A DNA stretch of 64,000 nucleotides from CAWDYA01 sp963806495 (GTDB lineage: Bacteria > Acidobacteriota > Polarisedimenticolia > JACPZX01 > DASXTC01): assembly GCA_963806495.1 (NCBI GenBank), contig CAWDYA010000002.1, positions 62,001-126,000 of the forward strand, given 5' to 3'. Positions within the stretch are counted from its first letter, which is position 1, and each line of letters opens with the position of its first letter. The notes under the pieces were generated by a model. The model was not told the origin of the DNA. It was given only the letters and a program-made list of their open reading frames with translations, and did no database searches. A program made the position numbers and the translations under genes. Positions 17,516-24,890 of the stretch are shown here, one piece after another.

Positions 17516-20500
17516 ACTGGCGGCCCGCGGCCGCCACCGCCCCGGCCAGGCCCGCCTCCAGCGCGGTGGCCAGCTCGCGCATCGTGGCGAATCGCTGCTC
17601 GCGGTCCTTGGCGAGCGCCTTCAGGATCAGGTCGTTGAGCCAGACCGGGAGATCGGGAGCGATGTCGCGGGGCGGCCGCGGCTGCTCGCCGAGATGTTTG
17701 TAGGCGATCACGCTCGGTGTGTCGCCCACGAACGGCTCGCGCCCCGTGAATACGAAGTACATGACCACGCCGAGCGAGTAAACGTCGGTCCGGGCGTCGA
17801 GCTCCAGATCCTGGACCTGCTCGGGCGACATGTACTTTGGCGATCCCATCACGAAGCCGGCGGTCGTCATGTCCACGCCCTGGGACGCGCGCGCGATTCC
17901 GAAGTCGAGGATCTTCGGGGTGACGCCGTCCTTGAGCAGAATGTTCTGCGGCTTGATGTCACGGTGGATGATCCCGAGCGCGTGCGCCGATTCGATGCCG
18001 TGCGCCACGTCCACCATGAGCCGGACCGCCTGGGGCACGTCGAGCTTCACCCTCAGACGCACCCATTGCTCGAGGTTCAGCCCGTCGATGTACTCCATGG
18101 TGATGTACTTGTGCTCCTTCCAGGTGCCCAGGTCGTAGACCTTGACGACGTTGGGATGGGAGATGCGCCGCGTCGTCTTGATCTCGCGCAGGAACCGTTC
18201 CACCTGGCGCCCTTCGGCATCGCCCGCCCGCAGGACCTTCAGGGCGACCGGCTCGTCGAGATCGCGATCCAGCGCCTGGTAGATCCGCCCCATCCCGCCG
18301 ATGCCGATCTCCCGCACGATCTCGTACCGGTCGGCGATGATGACGCCGGGCACGATGGCCGAGGCCTTCAGCTCGTCGAGCACCTGTGAAATCGATCGGT
18401 AGCGGCGCGTCTTGTCCTTCTCGAGGCACCGCTCGATGATCTTGCGCAGGAACCCCGGCAGGAGCCGATCCACCTTGGTGGGGAACGGCGGGGCGACGTT
18501 GAGATGGTCGAACGCGGCGGTGTCGGCCGGGAACGGAGGCTCGCCGAGAAGCATCTCGTACAGCAGGATCCCCACCGCGTAGATGTCCGAGCGCTCGTCC
18601 ACCCGCTCCGATTTGAGCGCCTCGGGGGAGGCGTAGCAGATGGCGCGCCCCTCGGTGGCCGAGGGGTCGCTCATGCGCGCCTTCAGTCCGAAGTCCGAGA
18701 TCTTGACCTGGTCGTGCGGGCAGACGAAGACGTTCTCGGGGCGCAGATCGCGGTGGATGATCCCCTTGCGGTGGGCGTGGGAGAGCAGGTCGCAGACCTG
18801 TGTCGCGAACTCCATCACCCGCGCCGGCTCGAGGCGGATCTTCTCGTCGAGCATCTCCCTGAGCGTCCGTCCGTCGACCAGCTCCTCGATGATGTAGCGT
18901 CCCTCGCGATCCTCGCCGATACCGTAGACGTTGACCAGATTCGGGTGGTTCAGCTCTGACGTCCGCTGCGCCTCACGCAGGAACCGGTTGATCATGTCGG
19001 GGGCCGAGGACGAGGCGGGCGGGTAGCGTTTCGCCGCCACCTTCCGCTGCAGCACCCGATCGTACGCCTCGAGCACGAGAGCGTAGCGCCCCTGGCCGAG
19101 CTTGCGGGTCACCTCCAGACGGCCGGAGATATTGGCCGCGATTCCCTGCGGGGTCGGCTGGCTCGGACGAAGGGAGTCCCCGAGCACCTGCTTCTGGGTC
19201 ACGCCCGTGGTGGTGTGCCCGACCTGCTGCGCCAGCAGCTTCACCCGGTCGGCGACGTCCTCATGGTGGTAGTCGATCGACAGGACCTTCTCGTACAGCC
19301 GGCACGCCTCCTCGATCCGGCCCATCTGCTCGTAGGTGAGCGCGAGGTGGTACAGCGTCTTGGTCTTGTCCTTCTCGTCGGCGGTCAGCTTGAGCGCGGT
19401 CTCGAACTTGTCGACCGCCGGGGCGTACAGCCCCTGCTCGAAGAAGAGCGTGCCGAGCGAGAACGAGGCGCGGCCGAAGTCGGGGTCGGAGCGCTGGACC
19501 TGCTGGAGGATCCGGATCGCCTGGCTCGTGTCCTTCCGTGACAGGTGAATGCGTGCCGCTTCGAGCGGGCGGCCCGCGGCCACGAAGGTCCGCGCGGCCT
19601 CGGCGGGAAAGCGGGCCTTCTCGTACGCCTTCGCGGCATTGAGATACTCGCGGGCCCGTTCGTAGGCGCCGGCCGCCTCGCGATGCCGCCCCACGCCCGA
19701 GTAGAGATCGGCCGCCCGGATGAACTCGCCTTCCGCGGCGAAGAGATCCGCGGCCCTGCCGAGATCGCCTCCGCTCTCGAAGCACTCCGCGGCCCTGAAC
19801 GCCAGCCCCTGCGTCAGGAACACCTCGGCCGCCTTCTCGAAACGGCCGGAGCGCAGGTACAGGTCGCCGAGCATGCGGGGCTCGATTGTGGTGCCCGGCT
19901 CCTCCTCCACGAGCCTCAGCGCTTCGGCGTAGTTCTCCTGGCGGATGAGCAGGGCCGCGGCCTGGTCGTTGCGGCCCGCCTTGCGATACGCCTGCACGGC
20001 CTGGTCGAACAGTTCCGCCTCCTCGAGAAACGGCGCCGCTTTCACGAACTGGCCGGCTTTCAGGTAGAGGATCCCGGCGAACCGGGCGTATTTCGCGACC
20101 CGTCGCTGCCCGTCGTCGAACGCCAGCGGGCCTGTGTCGAGCGCGTTGCCCGGCTCGGGCCGCATCAGGCGCTCGTACAGGGAGGCCGCCTTGGCGTTGT
20201 CTCCCGCCTGGGCGAACATGTAGGCGGCCTTCTCGTACTGGCCGCCCATCTCGTAGTAGGCGGCAGCGGCCTGGTGGTTGCCCATCCGCTCCTCGATCTC
20301 GGCCGCCTTGACATACAGACCGGCCCGCTCGTACATCATGGCGGCCTTCTTCTTGAGCCCCGCGCGCATGTACATCTCCGCCGCCTGGGGCGCGTCGCCG
20401 CCGCTGCTGAAATAGCCGGCCGCCTGGGCGTACTCTCCGATGCGGGCCGCGAGGTTGCCGGCCAGCAGGTAGTGTTTCCCCTCGAGGTAGTAGGCGATGG

Positions 20501-20597
20501 CGTCGAGCGGATGTCCCGCCATGTCGCACAGGTCCCCCGCGCGCGAGTAGTCGCCGGCGCGCGCCATCCGCCGCGCCTCGCGGAGAAGATCCTTCAT
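17502..20597 (-). CDS. TPR protein with two tandem Ser/Thr protein kinase domains
   Basis: A 1031-residue protein. Residues 1 to about 480 are TPR-like helical repeats rich in the pattern AAxMYERAGLYxKAAEIEE. Two Hanks-type kinase domains follow, about 485-735 and 742-1010. Kinase 1 has a GQGRYA loop, Lys in VAAKRY, HRDLRPEN and DFG; kinase 2 has GIGGMG, VALKVL, HRDIKPQN, DFGIA and SPKYMSPEQ. In kinase 1 the usual HRDxK lysine is arginine; otherwise both look catalytic. There is no membrane segment, so it acts in the cytoplasm. The start ATG overlaps the DUF72 stop by 4 nt. Confidence 0.88.
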   Translation of the reverse strand: MKDLLREARRMARAGDYSRAGDLCDMAGHPLDAIAYYLEGKHYLLAGNLAARIGEYAQAAGYFSSGGDAPQAAEMYMRAGLKKKAAMMYERAGLYVKAAEIEERMGNHQAAAAYYEMGGQYEKAAYMFAQAGDNAKAASLYERLMRPEPGNALDTGPLAFDDGQRRVAKYARFAGILYLKAGQFVKAAPFLEEAELFDQAVQAYRKAGRNDQAAALLIRQENYAEALRLVEEEPGTTIEPRMLGDLYLRSGRFEKAAEVFLTQGLAFRAAECFESGGDLGRAADLFAAEGEFIRAADLYSGVGRHREAAGAYERAREYLNAAKAYEKARFPAEAARTFVAAGRPLEAARIHLSRKDTSQAIRILQQVQRSDPDFGRASFSLGTLFFEQGLYAPAVDKFETALKLTADEKDKTKTLYHLALTYEQMGRIEEACRLYEKVLSIDYHHEDVADRVKLLAQQVGHTTTGVTQKQVLGDSLRPSQPTPQGIAANISGRLEVTRKLGQGRYALVLEAYDRVLQRKVAAKRYPPASSSAPDMINRFLREAQRTSELNHPNLVNVYGIGEDREGRYIIEELVDGRTLREMLDEKIRLEPARVMEFATQVCDLLSHAHRKGIIHRDLRPENVFVCPHDQVKISDFGLKARMSDPSATEGRAICYASPEALKSERVDERSDIYAVGILLYEMLLGEPPFPADTAAFDHLNVAPPFPTKVDRLLPGFLRKIIERCLEKDKTRRYRSISQVLDELKASAIVPGVIIADRYEIVREIGIGGMGRIYQALDRDLDEPVALKVLRAGDAEGRQVERFLREIKTTRRISHPNVVKVYDLGTWKEHKYITMEYIDGLNLEQWVRLRVKLDVPQAVRLMVDVAHGIESAHALGIIHRDIKPQNILLKDGVTPKILDFGIARASQGVDMTTAGFVMGSPKYMSPEQVQDLELDARTDVYSLGVVMYFVFTGREPFVGDTPSVIAYKHLGEQPRPPRDIAPDLPVWLNDLILKALAKDREQRFATMRELATALEAGLAGAVAAAGRQSSPG

Positions 20598-21481
20598 AGC
20601 GGAAGCATCCCGGTGCGGCCCGTCCTGACCGCGATGGCGTCGAGACGGGGATAGGCGCGGATGAGGCTCTCCTCGGCTCTCACCGGGCGGCCCTCGATCG
20701 CGTGCAGAAGCTCGAGCGCGTTGGCCGGCGCCTTGCCGCGATAGTGGTTGTTGGCGATGATGAAGACGTCCGCGTCGCCGCCGGCCTTGCGCTGGAGCTG
20801 GCGGATCCGGCCGACCCATTCGGCGATCTCCTCGTGGCTGTAAAGATAGTCGTAGCGCTGATCGCGGCCCGCGTCCTTGCGGAACCAGGCCTCGGCGTTT
20901 CGTCCGTGCAGTCGCACGTAGCCGATGCGCCCGGTCATGATGCTCGACGGTCCGATCGAGGTCCGCGAGGCGGGCTGATCCACGTTGCAGAAGCCGGCGC
21001 CGCGCGCGTCGAGCATGCGGAGCGGCTCCTCGTCGAGCCACGATGCGTGCCGCAGCTCGACGGCGAGCGGGTAGTCCGCGAACCGGTCGAGAAGCGATTG
21101 CAGATAGGCGGCGGACCCGCGGTTGCGCGAGAACGAATGAGGGAACTGGATCAACAGCGCCCCGAGTCGTCCGGCTTCGACGAGCGGAGCGATCCCGTCC
21201 TTGAAGGCGCGTTCCTCCCGGGCATGGGAAACATCACGCCGGTGGGTGAATCCCTGCCACAGCTTCGCGGTGAACCGGAACCGCGGCTTGTCAGACACCC
21301 GCGCCACCCAGCTCCGGGTCATGCGCAGCGTGGGCGGGCGGTAGAAGGTGACGTTGATCTCGATGGTGTCGAACATACCCGACACGATCGAGAGCGCCTG
21401 ACGCGATCCGGCGGCCCCTTTCGGATAGACGACACCCTCCCAGTCGGGATACGACCATCCGGCGGTGCCGATCCGAAGCAT
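20594..21481 (-). CDS. DUF72 (YecE-like) family protein, copy 1
   Basis: A 295-residue TIM-barrel-type protein with the family start RIGTAGWSYPDWEGVVYP, the middle motifs TIEINVTFYRPP and FRFTAKLWQGFTH, and ANNHYRGKAPANALEL near the C-terminus. The biochemical function of DUF72 is not established. GGAGG lies upstream of the ATG. The stop overlaps the start of the TPR-kinase gene (ATGA), so the pair is co-translated. A second, diverged DUF72 gene lies at 33279-34130. Confidence 0.85.
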   Translation of the reverse strand: MLRIGTAGWSYPDWEGVVYPKGAAGSRQALSIVSGMFDTIEINVTFYRPPTLRMTRSWVARVSDKPRFRFTAKLWQGFTHRRDVSHAREERAFKDGIAPLVEAGRLGALLIQFPHSFSRNRGSAAYLQSLLDRFADYPLAVELRHASWLDEEPLRMLDARGAGFCNVDQPASRTSIGPSSIMTGRIGYVRLHGRNAEAWFRKDAGRDQRYDYLYSHEEIAEWVGRIRQLQRKAGGDADVFIIANNHYRGKAPANALELLHAIEGRPVRAEESLIRAYPRLDAIAVRTGRTGMLPL

Positions 21482-21601
21482 CGTGCCTCCGTCCTCCCGT
21501 TTCGGGCCGTGAACCCCCGTGATCCGCGCGCCTCACCCGGCCCGCGGTGCGGCACACCATGCCTCTGAAGGGCGACGACCCTCGGATCCCGGCGTGTTGA
21601 A

Positions 21602-22609
21602 TTATGGTGACGGAAGGGGGGGTGGGCAACCGCCGGCGCCGCGTGATCGATTGTCGGGATTCTCGGGTTCCAGCGCCACGGCGAGGCCCGACAGCTCCTC
21701 GAGCCGCTCGCCGAGCGGCGAGGCCACGATGGTGAGGCCGTCCGTCAGGACGGGCCAGCAGAGCCTGCGGACCTCGGCCCTGACCGGCTCGAGCAGCAGG
21801 TCGCCCGCCTGGTAGCCGAGCGTGCCCAGGATGACGACTCCCGGGTTCAGGATGAAGACGACGTTGGCGATGCCCCGCGCGAGCAGAAGGGCTGTCTCGC
21901 GCAGGAACGCGGCCGCCCAGGCGTCCCCCGCACGCGCCGCCTCGACCAGGTGGCGGGCGGTGACACGGTCCGGCGCCCCGGCCGCGGCACGCAGGGCCTC
22001 GGGCATCTCGTCGAACCGCTCGCCCAGGCGGGCCGCGATGCCGCTTCCCGAGGCGACCGCCTCGAGGCATCCGCGGTTGCCGCAGCCGCAACGGGGACCG
22101 TCCGGGACGACAATCTGATGGCCGATCTCGCCGGCGTTGAAGGCCGCCCCCCGGTACAGGCGCCCGTCGAGGATCAGGCCGCCGCCGATGCCGGTGCTCA
22201 TGGTCAGGAACACGGCGTGGGGGTGCCCACGGGCAGCCCCGAACAACAGCTCCGCGAGGGCGCAGGCGTTGGCGTCGTTCTCGATACGGACCTGTGTCTC
22301 GTCGATGCCGAGCCCCCCGGCCACCAGGGCCCTCAGCGGCACGCGGTCCCATCCGGGCAGGTTGGGCGGGCAATCCACGAGGCCGGCGACCGGATCCAGC
22401 GGACCGGCGATGCTGATGCCGGCGCACACCGGCAACCCGAACCCTTCCATCGCATCCCGGCAGATCCGCAGCGTGCGCTCCACCACGCGCTCGGGGCCCT
22501 CGGCGGCCAGGGTGGGGGCGCGCTTCTTGCGGAGCAGATCGCCGGCCGCTGTCATCGCCGAGGCGGCGATCTTGGTGCCGCCGATGTCGAGCGAGAGGTA
22601 GACCTCCAT
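21602..22609 (-). CDS. ROK-family sugar kinase (glucokinase-like)
   Basis: A 335-residue protein with the ATP-binding start LSLDIGGTKIAAS, catalytic region RIENDANACALAELLFGAA, STGIGGGLILDG, the ROK glycine/glutamate motif GEIGH and the zinc-binding CGCGNRGCLEA. ROK proteins with these features phosphorylate glucose or N-acetylated amino sugars; there is no helix-turn-helix domain, so it is an enzyme and not a repressor. The ATG follows a TAGAAT -10 box by only 6 nt with no Shine-Dalgarno, which suggests a leaderless mRNA. Confidence 0.88.
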   Translation of the reverse strand: MEVYLSLDIGGTKIAASAMTAAGDLLRKKRAPTLAAEGPERVVERTLRICRDAMEGFGLPVCAGISIAGPLDPVAGLVDCPPNLPGWDRVPLRALVAGGLGIDETQVRIENDANACALAELLFGAARGHPHAVFLTMSTGIGGGLILDGRLYRGAAFNAGEIGHQIVVPDGPRCGCGNRGCLEAVASGSGIAARLGERFDEMPEALRAAAGAPDRVTARHLVEAARAGDAWAAAFLRETALLLARGIANVVFILNPGVVILGTLGYQAGDLLLEPVRAEVRRLCWPVLTDGLTIVASPLGERLEELSGLAVALEPENPDNRSRGAGGCPPPLPSP

Positions 22610-22615
22610 CCGGCC

Positions 22616-22624
22616 ATTCTAACA
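22616..22624 (-). promoter_or_regulatory. Extended -10 promoter, leaderless, for the ROK kinase gene
   Basis: The minus strand reads TGTTAGAAT (TGn plus TAGAAT) with 6 nt (GGCCGG) before the start ATG. Transcription would begin at or within a few nt of the start codon. No Shine-Dalgarno is present. Confidence 0.45.
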
Positions 22625-22655
22625 GTGCGGTGACGGACGGGGGGGGAAGGGCGGA

Positions 22656-23195
22656 CTATTCCTCGAGGATGCTGCGCGTGATGTGGTAGCGCGATTCCTG
22701 CAGTCGGACCAGGTCGTCGCGGACGAAGTTGAGCCCGACGACCATGAAGTCGAAGTGATCGGCCAGGCGACGATACAGCTCGGCCTCCTGCGCGTGCGGG
22801 CCGACGTCGAAGTTACCGACCATCCGGTAGGATTCCTTGCCGGTCTCGATCCAGTCGAGCCACCGGTCGAGGCGCCACCAGTTGCGGCGCGACTTGATGT
22901 GCTCGGGGAACATCCCGGTGAAGAAGAGGGTGAAGTCGCCGATGTGCTTCCTCACGCTGCGCTCCCGGTCGAGCGACCGCGCATGGTGCCGGATGTCGCT
23001 CTCCAGGAGCATCTCGCCGACGTCCTCGAGCCGGCGGCCCCGCGAGTCGCGGATCTTGTAGAGGCGATCGGTGTGGGTGAAATCGGCCAGGACGCCGGCC
23101 ACGTAATGGGGGATCTCGCGTTCCCGGAGCCCGACCTTGGTGAAGTTACGCTCGGTCAGCGATTCGAGCAGCTCGGATAGGGGGTGTTCCTTCAT
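22656..23195 (-). CDS. Hypothetical protein, conserved-looking, 179 residues
   Basis: I do not recognise the family. The protein is soluble, with many charged and aromatic residues (HPLSELLESLTERNFTK, GDFTLFFTGMFPEHIKSR, WWRLDRWLDWIETGKESYR, HFDFMVVGLNFVRDDL). It is likely helical. Base composition matches its neighbours. The ATG at 23195 is preceded by TAAGAT at 10 nt and no Shine-Dalgarno. The promoter lies inside the end of the upstream PqqD-TPR gene. Confidence 0.7.
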   Translation of the reverse strand: MKEHPLSELLESLTERNFTKVGLREREIPHYVAGVLADFTHTDRLYKIRDSRGRRLEDVGEMLLESDIRHHARSLDRERSVRKHIGDFTLFFTGMFPEHIKSRRNWWRLDRWLDWIETGKESYRMVGNFDVGPHAQEAELYRRLADHFDFMVVGLNFVRDDLVRLQESRYHITRSILEE

Positions 23196-23205
23196 GACCG
23201 GGCAA

Positions 23206-23234
23206 ATCTTAATGCACGGATGTGTCCGAAGCAA
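23206..23234 (-). promoter_or_regulatory. Promoter for the hypothetical gene at 23195, near-leaderless
   Basis: On the minus strand TTGCTT and TAAGAT are separated by 17 nt; the -10 ends 10 nt before ATG. This fits transcription starting about 3 nt upstream of the start codon. Confidence 0.4.
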
Positions 23235-24480
23235 GGTGAGCCATGGCCGTCCGCGTGGCTGACTCGCTGCCATCGAGCTGAATCACCTGCTCGAACTCCC
23301 GCACCGCCTCGTGGGACATCCCCCGTTCGAGGAAGATCGCACCCCGGGCGCACAGGGCGTTGCAGAGGGTTGCCCGGTCCGGGTCGTCGTGGATGGCTCG
23401 GCGCAGCTCGGACAGGGCGCTCTCGTAGTCCTTCTTGCGCGCGTAGGCGCGCCCGAGGACGAGACGCGCCGAAGGGAAATCGGGAGAGAGGTCGAGCGCC
23501 CGACGGCAGAGCTGGATGACGTGATCCGGATCGCCCGGCTCGGCGCGGGCGGCCCGCTCGAAGAGGTGAAACGCCTCGAAGCTCAAACGCCCCTCGGAGA
23601 GCTTCCGCGCCAGGTCGAGGTACTCGCGCACCATGTAGAAGCCGGGCGCCTCCCTTTCGGTGATTGTGAACTCCTCGAGCGCGGCGTCGTATCGTCGGGC
23701 GCGCAGATGAACGTAACCGAGCTGGTAATGGGGGTTGGCCCACCCGGGAGCGATCGCCGCGGCGCGCCGGAACGCCTCTTCCGCCGCACCCAGCCTGCCC
23801 GCGGCACTGTGCGCCCATCCTGTGTCGAACGCGGCGTGCGCGTCGCGCAACGGAGCCTCGCGTTCCACGTGACGCGAGAAGGCGGTGACGGCGCGGCGCG
23901 GGAGCCTGAAGCGCGATTTCAACCTCAGCGATGTCAAAGCGCCATCGACAGCTCCCTCGGCGACGTGGATGATCAACCCGGGCTCGCGTCTCAGCTCGAC
24001 GACCCCCTCGTCCGAGGCGCCGGCGAACAAATCGTTGCCGTGGGTGTGGATCACCGACCAGGCATGCGCCGGCAGCGCGTAGAGCACCTTCTCCAGCCGC
24101 ACGGCCAGCCCGCGCACCTCGGCGAGGACCGAGCCCGGGTCGACGTCGTTTTCCGCCGCCACCAGTTTCGCGATGGTCCCGAGGCTCGCCGTTCCATCCA
24201 TCAACGCCCAGCAACGCGCCGCGACGGCGTTCAGGCCCAGCCCCTCCACCTGCCCGGGCAGGCTGACGATCAGCTCGCCGCTGTCGTGCTGCTCCAGCGC
24301 GGCGGGGTTCCTGCGGTACACCGACGACGCGGGAGGCGTCCACGCGGCGTCCCTGGCACCGGCCGCGGCCTGCCGGTCCCGGAGCAGCCGCCGGACGGCC
24401 AGGGTGGTGGCCATGATCGCGAGCGCGAGCATGAGGACGCGCGGGTCCAATCCGACCTCCAGGTTCCGATCCCGCAACAT
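23209..24480 (-). CDS. Membrane-anchored protein with PqqD-like domain and TPR repeats
   Basis: A 423-residue protein. An N-terminal membrane helix (DPRVLMLALAIMATTLAV) is followed by a PqqD-like segment at about 55-130 (RRNPAALEQHDSGELIVSLP, LNAVAARCWALMDGTASLGT, AKLVAAENDVDPGSVLAEVR), a middle region with ELRREPGLIIHV, and TPR repeats from about 215 to the end (WANPHYQLGYVHLRARRYDA). PqqD domains usually present peptide substrates to radical-SAM enzymes, but none is in the window. The role is unknown. Confidence 0.7.
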   Translation of the reverse strand: MLRDRNLEVGLDPRVLMLALAIMATTLAVRRLLRDRQAAAGARDAAWTPPASSVYRRNPAALEQHDSGELIVSLPGQVEGLGLNAVAARCWALMDGTASLGTIAKLVAAENDVDPGSVLAEVRGLAVRLEKVLYALPAHAWSVIHTHGNDLFAGASDEGVVELRREPGLIIHVAEGAVDGALTSLRLKSRFRLPRRAVTAFSRHVEREAPLRDAHAAFDTGWAHSAAGRLGAAEEAFRRAAAIAPGWANPHYQLGYVHLRARRYDAALEEFTITEREAPGFYMVREYLDLARKLSEGRLSFEAFHLFERAARAEPGDPDHVIQLCRRALDLSPDFPSARLVLGRAYARKKDYESALSELRRAIHDDPDRATLCNALCARGAIFLERGMSHEAVREFEQVIQLDGSESATRTAMAHLASDTSVH

Positions 24481-24548
24481 GGCGGAACCGCATGACAGGA
24501 AAAATAGTACGGGGGAGGGCGGCGATCGTCAACGCGCGATCCGCGAAG

Positions 24549-24800
24549 CTACCGTCTCAGGAGGGAGATCAGCCAGAGGAGTCCGGTAAGAACGAGGCTG
24601 CAGAAAAGGCAGGTCCCGAGCGGGAGATACAGGGTGAACCCGGGTCTCCGGATGAGGACATCGCCGGGCAAGCGCCAACCACGGGGCAGGCGGCCGTCCG
24701 AGAGCAGGAGCGCGGCCCCGGCGGCCGCGAGCAGCAGCCCGGCGACGAGCAGCAGGCGGCCGAGACCGGCGACGGTTTCGGGTTGTCCTTCGGGAAACAT
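24549..24800 (-). CDS. DUF2905 small membrane protein
   Basis: An 83-residue protein with two membrane helices separated by GRLPRGWRLPGDVLIRRPGF and TLYLPLGTCLF, the exact layout of DUF2905 (RLPGD...FxxYxPLxT). The function of the family is unknown. The ATG at 24800 lies 7 nt after a TACACT -10 box and lacks a Shine-Dalgarno. It is divergent from the acyl-CoA synthetase gene. Confidence 0.8.
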   Translation of the reverse strand: MFPEGQPETVAGLGRLLLVAGLLLAAAGAALLLSDGRLPRGWRLPGDVLIRRPGFTLYLPLGTCLFCSLVLTGLLWLISLLRR

Positions 24801-24807
24801 GCCCTGT

Positions 24808-24837
24808 AGTGTAGGGGCCGGCGCAACCCTGCTTCAA
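24808..24837 (-). promoter_or_regulatory. Leaderless promoter of the DUF2905 gene
   Basis: On the minus strand TTGAAG and TACACT are separated by 18 nt, with 7 nt between the -10 box and ATG. Confidence 0.45.
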
Positions 24838-24852
24838 CGACCGAGCCGTCTT

Positions 24853-24881
24853 TTGACTCGCCCGTCCGCCTTGGCTAACAT
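24853..24881 (+). promoter_or_regulatory. Leaderless promoter of the acyl-CoA synthetase gene
   Basis: TTGACT and TAACAT are separated by 17 nt; the -10 ends 9 nt before the ATG at 24891. The expected transcription start falls within a few nt of the start codon, and no Shine-Dalgarno is present. Confidence 0.55.
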
Positions 24882-24890
24882 GCCTTCTCC

